From Phalacrocorax aristotelis (taxonomy: Eukaryota > Chordata > Aves > Suliformes > Phalacrocoracidae), in contig NC_134277.1 of the NCBI RefSeq assembly GCF_949628215.1, positions 91,687,963 through 91,751,962 of the forward strand: 64,000 nt of DNA, read 5' to 3'. The translations under genes and the position numbers were made by a program. Of the stretch, positions 13,731 to 33,601 are shown in pieces. Within the stretch, counting starts at the first letter, position 1. Every line of letters starts with the position of its first letter. Below the pieces are notes generated by a model that was not told the DNA's origin, did not search any database, and was given only the letters and a program-made list of their open reading frames with translations.

Positions 13731-16527
13731 CCCTCCTTGTATGTACACTCCTTTAACTTAAGTCACCAGTGAGTTCACTTACGTCTTGTTAGCTGGGTCT
13801 GAATGTCTCAAATTTATTTAGAGAACTAAAAAAAAGAGCGCGCTACACACATCTCCGAGTATTAGGTGATTTTGTCATAATATTGTTTAAGAAATGAGAG
13901 ATTTCAATTAAGATGATAAACATTCTTCACCGAATAAGTAGTTCAGAGCCTGTGCTCCCACTAAGACCTGAAAATCACTGCAATGGTGGTTGATTCAATT
14001 CAGGGTCCCATTGCAGTTTTTGTCCCTGGGCCCATATTCATCCATAGCCACACACCGTGTGGTGAAATCCGCCCAGGGTAGACATCTGCTGTTCGGAACT
14101 GGCAAGAAAATAACACACAAAGCTGACTGTTTAAACAAAAGTTGGGTTATGCATTTTTCCTTTGCGTCCAATTCCTTCCCCGTTTTGGGGGGGATAGCGT
14201 CATACCCAGTAACCTTCCATCAGCAACTGTCTCCATCCTGGCAGGGCTGGGAGCTTTGCTGGGCTCACGAGGCAGGCATCCCCACCCCGGTAGCTGCAGC
14301 AGGGATGACCAAGGGCCAGATGAGCTACACACAGTTTCAGGGTCTTTTGGTGGTGGGATCTTTTCCCTTGTACAGAAACGCTGAGTGCAGGTTCCCTTAC
14401 ATTTGATCCCACCATAAGTTTTATAGAAATATTTGGTATGCAGCAGTCTCATTTGAAATGCTCCATCTGTCTGTCTTCTCCACCCAGTGCAAGATTTCAC
14501 CCTGTAATTGCAAGAGCTGTAGGCTGGAGATATATTTCATTCTTACTTTGCTATACATTTCATTCCTGGAGTACTTTTACAATCCTCGTTTTCTCCTCTT
14601 ATGCTCCTCTGAGTAAAAATAACAGAAATGAATGCTAGAAAAGCTGTTTAGTAAGAATTAACCATTTCTTCTGAATTTGTGTCCCCCATGACAAACTGAC
14701 TTCTTCATTACTGTTTCAGTCCATTTCTGAAAAATACCTTCCACGCTGAGTAACTGCCCCAAAGATTAAGAGGTAAAGCAGACAGACTCTTACCCATTTT
14801 CTTTTTCCCCTAACAACTGCTGTGCATGGCTTATGAAGTACATTGCAAAATCCTCTTAGGCTAATGCTGGCATTTTTGTGGGCCACCCCAGTTGAACCAG
14901 TTGCGAATATAGTTTAGATGAATAGAGTTACCTGATGGACAAAGAAAGTGAGCTCATTTGGCTTGACAGGGACTATGCTGACCTGCTTGAAGCTCTTTGA
15001 CCAATGGAAATACCTTGCCATAAAGTAGATTTGTTTAACTGCTTGCTGAATGCTAAAGCTGCCAGCCCTGATAGTAGATTTTGCAGATTTTTGGGTTGTG
15101 ACTGTCCTGCTGTCTAACTCATTTTCAGCTGTTCTACTGCATTACCCAAAAGTCAAAAATTATCATGCTGCACATATATGCGCATGTATGGATGTACAAG
15201 TTGGTCCTAGAGGTGCAAAATAATACACAACGGTTAAGTAAGAGAGAAGAAAGAAATTGTTTAACTTGTATTTTTTCCTTTATATTTTAACTTCAGCACT
15301 GAAATTTTAAATTCAAAAATATTGTTGTATAAAGAAAATCAAAACTAAGAACAGGTCAGGTCATCTCTGGGCTGTTTCTGATATTGTCAATGCATTATAA
15401 TTACTATAGCTGTAATTATACTATACATTTATGCCTAAGAGTGACAGAATTCAGCAAATGAGCTTCAAAGGCTGGTTTGACTTAGTTGAGGTCTATGGAG
15501 AAATGGGCATGCAGGAGTGGCTCCTATTAGTGGAGTGCTCTCATGTATAAATTTTCCTTTACTCCTGTCTGGTACAACTGGAAACATATTTTATTTCCCA
15601 CTGACTTAAGAAAAATCCTCATCTATCTTAAATTTTTTTTTAAAATAGCTAAGTGAATAAATGAGCATATCGATTTTAAACAGCACAAAAAACAAACAAC
15701 GGCCATATTAATTTTTGCAAAGGCTAGTTGATTCTCTTCCTTGACAACAGGCACCAGTTTAGAGAAACCAACACTGTGTCTCTTCAAGCTTTATCCTGTG
15801 TCTGTCCAAAGCGTAGACCCGCAGAGCCCATTTGTGCTGCTCCTCCGTTCATGCCTGACCTAGAGAAGGGTTGGGACTTTGGCATGGAAGTACAGGGCTT
15901 CCTTTGCACTGTCTTAACTTATGTGATTTGAGTCTCTCTCTTTCTCTCTCTTTCTCTGTCTCTTTCCTGATTTGGCTGCTTAGGGACAGACAGGTAATGG
16001 AGAAGAAATTGAAAGGGAAAATACAGGGAAAATGTAAATGAAAAGAAGTTATTATAACTGTTATAATGAAGTGCCTTTCATTTAAATATAAGAATGTAAC
16101 GCTGAAATGAACTTGTGATCCTGAAATGCATTTTTAATGAGTTTCCTTTTTATTTTGCTGCTTCAGTGGCATATTTTAAAGACCCTTTGAAAAAAGCCAC
16201 ATTAAAAACCCCACCAAATGCCACAACATGCAAAATTGGATATTGGTTTATTCCAAAACTGCTGATCAGGAAGAGTGGCTCTTCAACACAAAATGTTGCA
16301 GTCACTTTATTTAAATGAGTTTGAATTTGCATTGTGATGTGCCATTCTGATTTAGAAAAAAAAAATTAGATTTTCAGATCAAATTGACCCAGCCAGTGAA
16401 GCATTAAGAAACTGGCAGGTTTAGTCTGAAAGCCTCATGTTATATCAAACCTGCAGCCGGTGGAAGTCACAGAGCAGCAGTGAGAAAACAACTTTCTCAC
16501 TGAAATCTTTCTCTTGTTACCACGTAA

Positions 16528-18748
<2,221 letters not shown>

Positions 18749-18874
18749 TTGGAAAACCCCATAAATGTGGATACTGTGGTCGCAGCTATAAGCAGCGCAG
18801 TTCTTTGGAAGAACATAAAGAACGCTGTCATAACTACCTGCAAACCATGAATATCTCAGGCAGCCTTTATTCAG
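18749..18874 (+). CDS. IKZF1: IKZF1 coding exon with zinc finger 4
   Basis: This exon is 126 bp with a CTCCAG acceptor and a GTAATA donor at 18875. Its first two bases complete a valine codon, giving [20 protein letters not shown], then [11 protein letters not shown]. This is Ikaros finger 4 with its C-x2-C and H-x4-CH ligands. Finger 4 contributes to DNA-binding specificity with fingers 2 and 3. The last residues ([11 protein letters not shown]) differ from the mammalian equivalent, which is expected for the linker. Length and phase match mammalian exon 6. Confidence 0.97.
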
Positions 18875-21872
18875 GTAATAAACACGTCCATTTGGGGATT
18901 AACGCTGTCCTATCATGTACGCAGACAAAGGGGTGCAAAAGGAACTGTAGTACCATTTGTGGCACCTTCTGCACTGCGGAAGCACACGCACACCCCATAC
19001 ATATGATATTGCACCTGGATTTATTCTATATTTGATAAATATTTGCCTGTTGTCTTGTTTCGTTTAGCCAAAGTAAAACTCAGGCGTGCAGCAAAACACT
19101 TGAAAGACCTGGAAAGTTTCAGCTCACCATCTCAGGACAGTATGACTACATCACCTCACCACTTTTCCCTTTTGCTTGGAGTCCTATATTGCAGTACTCT
19201 TGTGGATGTATTCTTAATAAAGACTTATCCTTTATATCGGCGGTCTAGGTAGGGCTGCAGAATCTTCTGCATTGCACATCTCCTGCCCTTCCCAGGCACA
19301 GCTTAAGGGGCTTGCTTGACCACTGGGACCAACTCATCTAGCAAGGATGAGCCATCTGTCTTTGACCTCACTCTTCCAAGCAAGAAATCATGAAGCCAGA
19401 GGCATTTAATTTAGCCAGTTTGACTAAGACAGTCCAGAAAGGCTAATAATTTGTTGACAGCTGCCTTCCCAACCTCCCCTTTAAGAGAAAACTGGGGGGT
19501 GGTGGGGAGCTGTTGTACTCCTGAGAGACTGGTCTTATGATGAAGGTCAAGCCTATTTCTTGGAGAATATCAAGTCTAAAACTATGCTTAGAAATAGAGC
19601 AAACAGATATTGACGTTTGAATTTTTTTTCCAACAAAGATGCTGAAGATCTAAATGGGATTGATAGCAGTGAATAGCCATACAAAATCCCCTTGTGTGTG
19701 CAGTTTAGATAGAGAATATAAGATCCAGCTTCTCTGGTGGAGTTTAAGCCCGTCCAGTAAGTTACATTTCTTGCATACCTTTTTGATCCTATCAGTGTAT
19801 GTTATTTGGTTTGTCAAATGACAAAAATGGAAAGTTCTCTCTGACTTATTTGCAATGATGCCTCATTTAATATCTTATATCTGGACAGAACCTGAATATG
19901 TTTTTACATGCTGTCAAATAATGTAAAGTATATGCACATAATGATAGCAGTGAATACAGTTGAGATGCTTCTGGCAGACAGCATGTTAGAGCAGCGCCCC
20001 TTCTAATTTTATTGAGGGGCTGGAGAATGTATAAATAGAAAAGCTCTATGTAATATACAGTAGGCAGCAATGCTTATTCCTCAAAGAGATGATAGGATTT
20101 AGAAGCAAATATTCTGTCTTGGGATTTGAATTTTCAGTGTCTGGCACATGGATTTGAATGCCTGCAAACATGAAAATCTGTGTGAATGAGTAGCTGAACT
20201 ACTACTAAAGTCTTAGTAAGCAAAAATACCCAGATGAAACTGGTGTCAAGAATCATTAATAAGAAGTAATACAATTCTAGGGATGGACTTTTGTTCATAG
20301 CAAATCGTGACAGGAGAGTTTACACCAGCTTAGGACTGAATATCTAATATCTCAGTGGGATGAAAACTTGGGGAATTCATGAATGCTATGGAAGAATTAC
20401 CTCTGCCTTGCATATACTGAATGTATCATATAAATCTATATTTGATATAATAGAAGTGCTTTTGCAAATTAGAAAAAAAAAAAATTGAAGGTTTGGACCT
20501 TGTATCCAGCCAAAGACTTCACTCTTAAAAAAATGTAGTACTCAGTCAATAAATCAATTCTTCATGTTTCTAAAAAATGGAACTTTCCTGCCTTTTTCCT
20601 AGTATTTTGCATTCTAATCTATTCTACTTCACTGCAAACATATCATTTTGCCATGGTTACATTATTTCCCTTATAAACCCAAAGATGAAAATGTACAATG
20701 AAACAGCTGAGAATGAGTGGGTGTACGTCAGGGATTTTTAGTGCGTTCTACATTATATCTAGAAAAGCAGGTAGTTATACTACCACTGTTCTTATCATAT
20801 TTCAGGGTGTGATATGGAGCTATTAGAGCCATAATTTGGGCCCTTTTTTTTCCCAGACTCAAAAAAGTTGGTACAACAATCTGCTAGGGCATCTGATTTG
20901 ACATTCTGCTACAGCGGGATTGCTTTTTACTGCATTTAGAAAATATTTTGTGCAGTATACATAGAAAAAAGATCTGTTGAAAGGACCTAAACTGGTAGAA
21001 GCTTTCCATCAGCTTGTAAATCTAACCAATATAATTGAGAAAGTACTTAAATAAGGCAAAGATCCAGCAGAGAGGAGTAAGGAGGGGAACAAGAGATTGT
21101 ATTTATATTTTGACTTCAGTTTGCTTTCTTTAAGAGAAGGAGATTAAGCATGAAATCAGGAACCTTCTGAATTTAATGGCAAAATTCTTATTTTAGTGGA
21201 CTGGAACCTCACTGTCCGTGTGAAGTTCTTCTCTTAGAGATATTATATTTGAGTTGAGTGGAAGTGTGCTGAAGTCTTACCAGGCCTATCTAAAATAACA
21301 GAAGAAATAGTTTATGAAGTTTAAAAAGGGTCAGTTACCAATTCTTCAGTCACTTGTGAATTTTCATCTGGAAAGATAAAATTTCTTTTTTTTCAGTTCA
21401 CAGACACCAAATTACCAGAAAATAGTTATCAGGTTGGTAGCAAATTTCAGGGGGTTTCATTTGCAAAGTTTGGAAATTATTAAAAGATTCAGTTTTCCCC
21501 TTTTTTTAAATAGCAGTTTTAGAAGTTAGAAAGTTGAACACATAATTTACCCTCTCTTGAATTGATTAGAAATGGAATGTTATTATATTCTAAACAGATG
21601 TTTCTTGATGATTTCAACTTTTAACTAAAAATTCAATCTTTTGTTTCCTTGTTGAATCGCTGCTTTAAAACATTGTCCGTAAGTCTCTTCCTGAAGTGCT
21701 ATCTGGAAGCCTTAGCCAGCACAAGATGCTGGTGTGTGCTTGTTCAGTGATAGCTAGGTACCGTCAATGCCCTTTACTCTTCTGTACCTACATGACCAAA
21801 TTCTGCTCATATCTTTCATTGGTCACAATCTTTAGTGTCTTATAGGCCTGGGGCATAATTCCATAAGACTCC

Positions 21873-21900
21873 CTGTCACTGTCACTGTCACTGTCACTGC
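21873..21900. repeat. (TGTCAC)n hexamer tandem repeat
   Basis: Four consecutive perfect TGTCAC units are followed by a partial unit. It is an intronic simple repeat. Confidence 0.9.
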
Positions 21901-22372
21901 AGTACGTGCCACTGCAGCAGGGACTCAAGAACCAGTGTTGTACTCTTCAGTTTGGTACTGGTGAGTGTTGTTGTCTAGGACACTTCACCTGCTCTTTCCA
22001 GTTATCCATCAGACCCTGATTTCGCATCTTTCAGGAACGGTGAAACTTTCACAATCATCCTTTTATGGTAGTGGTATGTTGCCAAAATAACATTGCATAG
22101 GAACAGCATGTGCTCAGCTATTGAGAAACACCCAGGTTTGGGTTCTGTGAACCAGTAAATCCAGTGATAAAATAAATTCTCAGCAGGCATAGAAGGTAAA
22201 ATGTAGCAGAGTGGTGCACCTAACTGAAATAGCTTTCAGAGTCAAAGTCTAAAAATCATCTTTTGCTTCTCCCTTTAGTAGCAACTGACAGGTTCAGGAA
22301 AAATATCCATATCCCAGTAGCAAGTGAAAGTAAAATTAACCCCTTTCTCTCCTGCCTCTGGTCTGCCTTGCC

Positions 22373-22397
22373 AAAAAAAAAAAAAAAAAAAAAAAAA
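22373..22397. repeat. Poly(A) tract, 25 A
   Basis: This is an uninterrupted A homopolymer in an IKZF1 intron. No retroposed sequence or target-site duplication was recognised next to it. Confidence 0.9.
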
Positions 22398-23278
22398 GAC
22401 AACAAGAAAAAACCAAAACCCAGTTGCACTGTGATCTCGCCGCATATTGCCTTTTCTTTAGGTGTTGGAAGCCAGAAACACCTTTCCATACATTTTTCAC
22501 GGTCATTGTTTTGACAGTGCATTTTCATACATCACTTCTGTTTCTGCAGGAAAGTACTGAAGTAAAATGTACTGAAGGTGAAATAGTCTCCCTTTCCTAG
22601 AGCCTCACAGCTAAGCTCCATTCTAATTCTACAGTGTCTCAGCAGCAGCAGGAGTCTGGGAAACAGGTCTGAGTACTGGAGATCAGTGCTCCACTGTAGA
22701 TGTAACTTTAGCAACTTAAATTGTCATTTAAAGTCTAAAACTGCATCAAGGAAGTATAGAAATATTTACTAGGGGAAAAAAAAAGGGGTGGGGAGAAGGG
22801 TTGGCATAGCTTGCAAATACATCTTCCACCTCTGGAATTGAGAAGTTTGTCCATTTTTCCTGCTAAAGAAGCAATGGTCATACAGGTGGTTCCACTGGGA
22901 GAGGTGCAGAGGGACGGTGGCGGGTGACAGCGGGAGGGTGAAAAGATGAGCTGCTCCGTGTCCAGTGTAATGTTAGGACCTCATTCATTCACGGAAAAGC
23001 AGAGTGGCTGTAGGACAAGGGTGGCGTGACTACGATACATACAGGCAGACGCCTTGCAGTTGCAATCTGATTTTTTTATCCAAAACGAGGGAAACGTGAT
23101 CAAATACATAGATTAATCAGCATGAGGGACTTTGTTACCAAAAGTCAGAATCGGCCTGTGTCTGCAGTGGTGAGCTCCTCCTTCTAGCCAGTTGGGAGCT
23201 AAAAGACATTAGCTGAAAAACAATAACCTGAAGACAATAGTTCCATTACAATGGAACAAGCATGCCTAACCCTTCTGA

Positions 23279-27664
<4,386 letters not shown>

Positions 27665-28371
27665 GTGAGAAATGTCTGCCCGATCTTCCATACGATGCCA
27701 CCACCAACTATGAGAAGGAGAATGAGATAATGCAGACGCACGTTATAGACCAGGCCATTAATAATGCCATCAGTTACCTGGGGGCAGAGTCCTTGCGTCC
27801 CCTTGTCCAGACACCACCAGGTGGTTCTGAGGTGGTTCCGGTCATCAGCCCCATGTACCAGCTCCACAAACCTCTCGGGGACAATCAGGCTCGCTCCAAC
27901 CATACAGCTCAGGACAGCACAGTGGAAAACTTGTTGCTGCTTTCCAAAGCCAAATCTGTCTCCTCTGAACGAGTTGCCTCTCCCAGCAACAGCTGCCAAG
28001 ACTCAACAGATACAGAGAGCAATAACGAGGAACGCAGTGGTTTAATTTACCTGACAAACCACATAGGTCCCCATGCAAGAAATGGCATCTCTATAAAAGA
28101 AGAAAACAGGCAATATGATGTCCTGAGGGCAGGTACTGACAATTCCCAGGACGCTTTCAAAGTGATCAGCAGCAATGGGGAGCAAGTGAAAGTTTACAAG
28201 TGCGAACACTGTCGAGTCCTTTTCTTGGATCATGTGATGTATACGATCCATATGGGCTGCCACGGGTTCCGCGATCCTTTTGAATGCAACATGTGTGGCT
28301 ACCATAGCCAGGACAGGTACGAATTCTCTTCCCACATAACTCGAGGGGAGCACCGTTTCCACATGAGTTAA
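27665..28371 (+). CDS. IKZF1: IKZF1 terminal coding exon with zinc fingers 5-6
   Basis: This exon opens after CACTGCAG and ends with TAA at 28369-28371, giving 707 coding bases including the stop. It starts by completing a glycine and reads [30 protein letters not shown], then NYLGAES-type and [18 protein letters not shown] sequence. This is the Ikaros bipartite activation/repression region. Serine-rich segments ([18 protein letters not shown]) match mammalian phosphorylation-rich segments. The last 60 residues hold fingers 5 and 6 ([11 protein letters not shown]..., [11 protein letters not shown]...), which mediate homo- and heterodimerisation with Ikaros family members, and the protein ends [11 protein letters not shown] as in other vertebrates. 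Together with the preceding exons, about 465 of an expected 519 or so residues are in the window. Confidence 0.98.
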
Positions 28372-28458
28372 AACTCCTCCGGCACAGATCTAGCCGCAAC
28401 AGCTGCGTTACTGGAGCTGCACAAGCCACAACCGCGACAAAGCACAAGTCAGCTGGAC

Positions 28459-28464
28459 AATAAA
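28459..28464 (+). promoter_or_regulatory. Poly(A) signal candidate, proximal
   Basis: An AATAAA hexamer lies 88 bp after the IKZF1 stop codon. If used it would give a very short 3'UTR. Confidence 0.35.
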
Positions 28465-29894
28465 AGTAACAAGAGAATCAAGAGTTCAGCTGTCTTCTCC
28501 CACAACAAAAGATTTTTCCCTTTGGGAGCACGCATTCCAACTCAGTTTTCTAAAACGAGTACTAAAGTTTTTATTGAAAATGTTTGATCACCAAAAACCT
28601 TTAGTAATGTACGTAGGAGCTTTTGTAGTCACGTAGCTGAAAGACCTTCCCTCAACTGATGCTTCTTGCAAACCTCCCTTGCCAAAACTGTTAACCATGC
28701 ACAGAATGCACCACACGGACAAGGATGCAACAGGCAGGAATGGCCGGGTTTTCTTTCTTAACACCCTAAGCACAGGGCTCTTACACCAGATGTATTTTTT
28801 TTTGACTTCCTGGTATTATTTGACTCTTTTGGGAAGATTAAACTCAACTAAAGATGGAGGGGCCCCATCTCAGATGACTTCACAGACAGCTGTGGTGGGA
28901 TGGAACCCCTCCCAGTCAGAGGCTTCTGAGTTGCTTGGGCCGTAAAAAGTAGAACATTTCCACCTGCAAGGGTGCTGCTGGTATCGACATCACAGCATGC
29001 CTTGTTTGTGTCACTAGGCAGACGAGCAGGTATGTGAAGAAACACCCTTGTAATATATTCTGTGAAGTATAAATTGCAATTAATGTATAGAAAAAGGGCA
29101 TTGTTGGCTCTCCTTTGAAAAAATGTTTTCTCTCCCTACCCAATAAAACCCCACTTTTTGTTAAGCAACTCCTCCTCTCTCTGCATAACAAGTTACAATA
29201 TCCCTCCCTTACATATGAAAAAAAAAAATAATAATCCCATCTTGCTTGCACAGCAGATGTCCTCTTGTAGATTTTGTGGCTCTACTCATAAGTGTTGCAC
29301 TTAATTATTTTTAAAGCAATGAGCTGAATTAAACCAGCCAGTCAAAATTTGTAGCCTTCTCCTTTTTCCTGGCACTTGCTGTTTAATGAGGGACCAAGCC
29401 CTGCAAAGGTGTTGAGAACCCTGACTTCCTATTCAACAAATCATTTCACCATGTGCTTTAAATTACTTTTACTTCAGTAGAACTAATTTTAAGGTTAAAA
29501 AAATGGTGTTTTGTTGAATGAAGACCAGAGACTGCAGCACTTCGCAGAGTGCAGTGAAGTCCACCAAGAGCTTTCTCCTTAGTGGGTTCTGCTGCAGATA
29601 CTGTAACTTCAGTTAGCATAAAGACTTCCATGACAAATAGATTTTAACCCCAAACACAGCTGATATAAAAAATTACTTTTTTTTTTAAAGCTTCTACTTA
29701 GCTTCCTCTTCCAAATAGTTCATTCCTCTCCCTGAAAACCCTCGTACTTTAAGATTGGGCAAAAAAGAGATTTTTGCAGCTGCATGTCTGTCGTCGGTGC
29801 TGCAATACTTCCTGGGCAACATTCGTAAGAATAACCCATCTTATTAACTTAATGTATAAATACTTCCACTGTGCATAATATATGGATATTCTGC

Positions 29895-29900
29895 AATAAA
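29895..29900 (+). promoter_or_regulatory. Poly(A) signal candidate, middle
   Basis: A canonical AATAAA in the sense orientation lies 1.5 kb into the presumed IKZF1 3'UTR, in AT-rich context. Confidence 0.4.
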
Positions 29901-31111
29901 CACAATCATATAACCAACGGGACTAGCAGTCTTGTCATACAATTACACGTTCTCCATTCTCAAGTGCATGCAAGCACATATATTTATTGTAAAAGAAATT
30001 CGATGGAACCATGACCGCTTGTGCCTAGGCCAACTGGGCCTGATATGTGTAGCTATATTTGATATACATTTCCTATATACACATACTATTACAGGCAAGT
30101 AGAGTTCCTTCTTCTGCTTTCACTTTTGCAGGTGTAAGTCAGGAGCAACAACACTGAAGTTAGAGGAAAGACACTTATTAAATAATGAATTACAAATATA
30201 TGCTTTTACAATCTCATGTCTTAGCTTTTCGTGCCAACTGTAAGACACTTACTTCATATGACACGTGGGCACAGAGGTGTTTTTAGATTGACAGTGCATG
30301 CGTGCATGCTGGTTTAGTAGCTTTGTCACCAGATGTGAATGCAGCGTATGAACGTCCATAGACTGACACATACACCCACAACAGTGAAAACAAATTAATA
30401 GTCCAAGTTAGGCAGGCTGGTACATACCAGATGGCAAATGACCCCCCCAAAAATGAGTAGTGTAAACTACAGGCCCAAAGGTGATCCCTCTCTCCCTCCA
30501 TTATAACTCAGTTGCCTTGAGAGACATTATTGTGTGTTACCTTCCAGCCCGAGACACTGTGCAGGGGATGGGCACAAGGAATCATCGGCCACTTTCATGT
30601 CCCAACTATGATTTTCTCATCAATGCCTGCTATGCATTCAGCTTCAAGACAGACTCTACCTGGCAGCGAGCCATTACCAAACATTTTATACAGGAATGAC
30701 CTGAAGAGGTCCTTCAAGATGGGAGCTTACAGTGATGATTTTCCTTTATTAGGTTGTTGGGTTGTTTGGTTTTTTTTTAATAAAGTTGAAATTAGTTCAT
30801 TTTTACATAGCTGGTAGGGACACAGTCAGCTGTTTTTACCCCCTCCACTTTTGACAGATACTGACCAAGAAGGGCCAAAGTGATTTCCCAGCCCTGCTGC
30901 AATGTCCTGTGTGAAGTCAGATGTTGGCTGTACAGAAACATTCTGCTTTTATTGCTCTTAAACCTCTTTCCTACTGTTCTTAGAGTTAGGCTGCCCCATG
31001 CTATAATTTTTTTAAACCCTTCGTTTTAAGACACCCCAAGCCATGAAGGGGAGGGGGACAGAAGCTTACTCAGGTGGTTTTGTTTCTTTGCTTTTACTAA
31101 AATCCAGCACA

Positions 31112-31117
31112 AATAAA
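31112..31117 (+). promoter_or_regulatory. Poly(A) signal candidate, distal
   Basis: A canonical AATAAA lies about 2.7 kb into the presumed 3'UTR. A further AATAAA is at 30779-30784, with ATTAAA variants at 31463 and 31993. Confidence 0.35.
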
Positions 31118-32089
31118 GCCACGTTCATTAACCATGTAAACAAGCATAGCTCCAGTGGAGTTTAAGACTGCCTTGAACTTAGCTTAAAAGTGATTTCCGC
31201 TTACTGGGTAGGTTCACTGCCTTTGCAGCATCTCTGTGCAAACATGCACGTCTATGAGTTTCTGTGTCACTTTTCTTGTTGACATGCACATGCCCGATCT
31301 GTGGTTTTGTGTATCATTAATATTTTATATACATATGTATATGTGTATATATATATAAAATGGTTCGTACGACATCATGATGCACTGTCAATCACAGTGG
31401 GTTTGTTTCCTGGGTCTGGAGTTTTCTTATTTATACTGTAACAGAATATGTTGATGTTGTTTATTAAAGAGCACAGTAGCCTAAAGAGCATATTAAGACA
31501 CAGTGTATCACAGGGCATAGTCTAACGGCAGGAGCAAACAGAGTTCTCTGTTCACGAAGGGGCTTTTTTAGGTTTGCTTTTTTGCGGTGTTTTTTTTTTC
31601 TTTTTTGCACAAAATCATCTTCAATTTGTTTAGAAACAAGTGTTTCAATGATTTTATTTATGAAGATATGCAAGGATGGCATGAAAATAGGATGTTGTGT
31701 GTGTGTGTACATCAAAACAAACGGTGCCCTCAGAAAATTATTTCAGTGTAATCTCCCTTTTTCCCTTCTTTTGCTGTGGTGAACCCTAAAACAAGTAAAT
31801 ATGGTGAATGGCTTTAAGTTTATATCTGTTTTTAAAAAGTAAAAAATAACTGCTTCCCAGCCCTTCCCCAGACACTGCCAATAGAAAAGTTACGTTTACA
31901 CACTTCTTTATTTTGCTGTGTTTTTATCTTGTAACTTTGTTCTTTCTTTGAAAACACTGTATTTAAAAAAAAAAAAAAAGCAAGGAGATTTCATTAAAAT
32001 TTTATCTGCAAAGTGAGGCAAGAGAGCATGGTAAAAAACCCAAACCCATACCCCAGAACATTTCTGTCACTCTCCTAGTGGGTGCAGAA

Positions 32090-32260
32090 TTCGTCCGGCG
32101 CAGCTGGAGGCCCTGCGTGGGGGGGTGGCTGCCTGTGCGCGCGCGGGCAGCGTGTGGCGAGGTGCAGGTGGGCAGCTGCGTGGGCAGCGAGGGAGCGCGG
32201 CGCGGCGCGCGTGGCCTCAGCCTCTGCTGCCGCGCGTGTAGCCCGCATCACGGTGAGCTC
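32090..32260. other. Short CpG-rich patch downstream of IKZF1
   Basis: This block of roughly 170 bp is dense in CpG and GCGC, including CGCGCGCGGGCAGCG and GCGCGGCGCGGCGCGCG. It stands out sharply from AT-rich flanks. It has open frames in several registers, as GC-rich DNA does, and none resembles a known protein. It could be a small CpG island marking an enhancer, boundary or non-coding promoter. Confidence 0.6.
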
Positions 32261-33539
32261 TTCCTTGCTGTCCTCGCAACCCATCTTCCGTGGCCAAAAA
32301 AAGGCCTGCTGCGGCAGTCACCCTGCACTCACCAGCTCCGCGAAGAAGCCTTGCTAAGCCAGCTCCAGCTGAAGATCAAGTCCTCAGTTGGCTAACTCCT
32401 CTCCAGAGCGTCCCTGGCCACAAAACTCACGCAGCCCCAGCGAGCAGCTGACTCTGAGAAGGTTTCTTCCTTTCCTGCCCTCTCCTCTTACCCTTCCCTC
32501 CCAGCAGCCAGCCGGAGCCATTACAGAACACAATTACTTCTGCATGTCGAGTCACGGTAATTCAAAATAAAACACTGAGAAATTATTTCTATGATTTGCC
32601 ATAACAAAGGTGATTTCTCTGCAGGTGTCCCCGTTTCCTTCAGATTCCAGCACAGTAAATTTCACATCACATATTTAATGCAAACAAGAATCACTGTTTT
32701 ACTTAGAAAAAGCACCATTTATAAAGTTTCAGAAATATTTCCATTTGTAAAACTGTATTATTATGAACAAAATGATTAAAAAAAAAACAACAGCAAAAAA
32801 ACCCAAACACCAGACTCAAATGGTATTGCAAACAATTCTTTTACAGGTTCCCAAAAATCTAAATTTTCCTTACGTTACTCTGATACAATTTCATCATAAA
32901 CCATGACTACTTTTTTATAAGAAGGAACCTTTTAACATCCTAATTCTTTTGTTCAGTATCATAGCTAGTTCTCTGCAAATGAAATGAACTACAGATTTCT
33001 GTTTCAGTGGGCGTCTCTCCTGCAAACTGAATATGGTCTGTTAAATAATAATAATAATCACAAAAATAGACCAAATATAATATTCTCAATCAGTGTTATT
33101 AAATCCTTGAACTAAAGTAGAGACATCTGCAGATTTAAATGCAAGTTTGTGTGCCTAAAAATCTATTCTGGGTATCTGCATTATGTTTCAAAGACTTTCT
33201 TAAAATCATCAGATTTATATTTTTTCCTCCTCCAATAGCTTGATTGATTTACATCAGAAACCGTTGTAGGTGCCACGATACAAATTGTTATACAGACACA
33301 AACATAGGACTACCAGGGGTGAGCGCTTTTAGCCTCAAGTCCCCGAACAGGCTTCCCAATGCATATATAAGCATCTAAACACCAAAACAGTCTTACGCTG
33401 TGGTCAGCAACCAATATTTTCTAGTCAGTCTTTGAAATCAAGAAATACACTAAAATGCACAAGATTCTTTTAGTAGATATCAAAATGAGAACTCGGAGCC
33501 AGACCTGGAGCACACAGATCTGATAATGTAACAATTTCC

Positions 33540-33601
33540 TTTTTTTTTTTTTTTTTTGGGGGGTGGGGGGTTGGGGTTGGTGTTGGGGGGGGAGGGGTGG
33601 G
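33540..33601 (+). repeat. Poly(T) plus G-rich low-complexity block
   Basis: A run of about 18 T is followed by 44 bases made almost only of G and T, with many runs of three or more G. This pattern can form a G-quadruplex on the plus strand. Confidence 0.85.

Larger units (their letters stand above)
28372..32000 (+). other. IKZF1: Probable IKZF1 3' untranslated region
   Basis: After the TAA the sequence is AT-rich, without convincing coding frames, and carries repeated poly(A) signals in the sense direction. Mammalian IKZF1 has a 3'UTR of several kilobases, so a length of about 3.6 kb is reasonable. The distal limit is a guess, based on the ATTAAA at 31993 following a T-rich and A-rich stretch. 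I do not know which sites are used. Confidence 0.5.

Noticed and set aside
22373-22397. Poly(A) tract as the tail of a retrotransposed gene or SINE
   Set aside because: No retroposed body or target duplication is visible beside it, and avian genomes have few SINEs.
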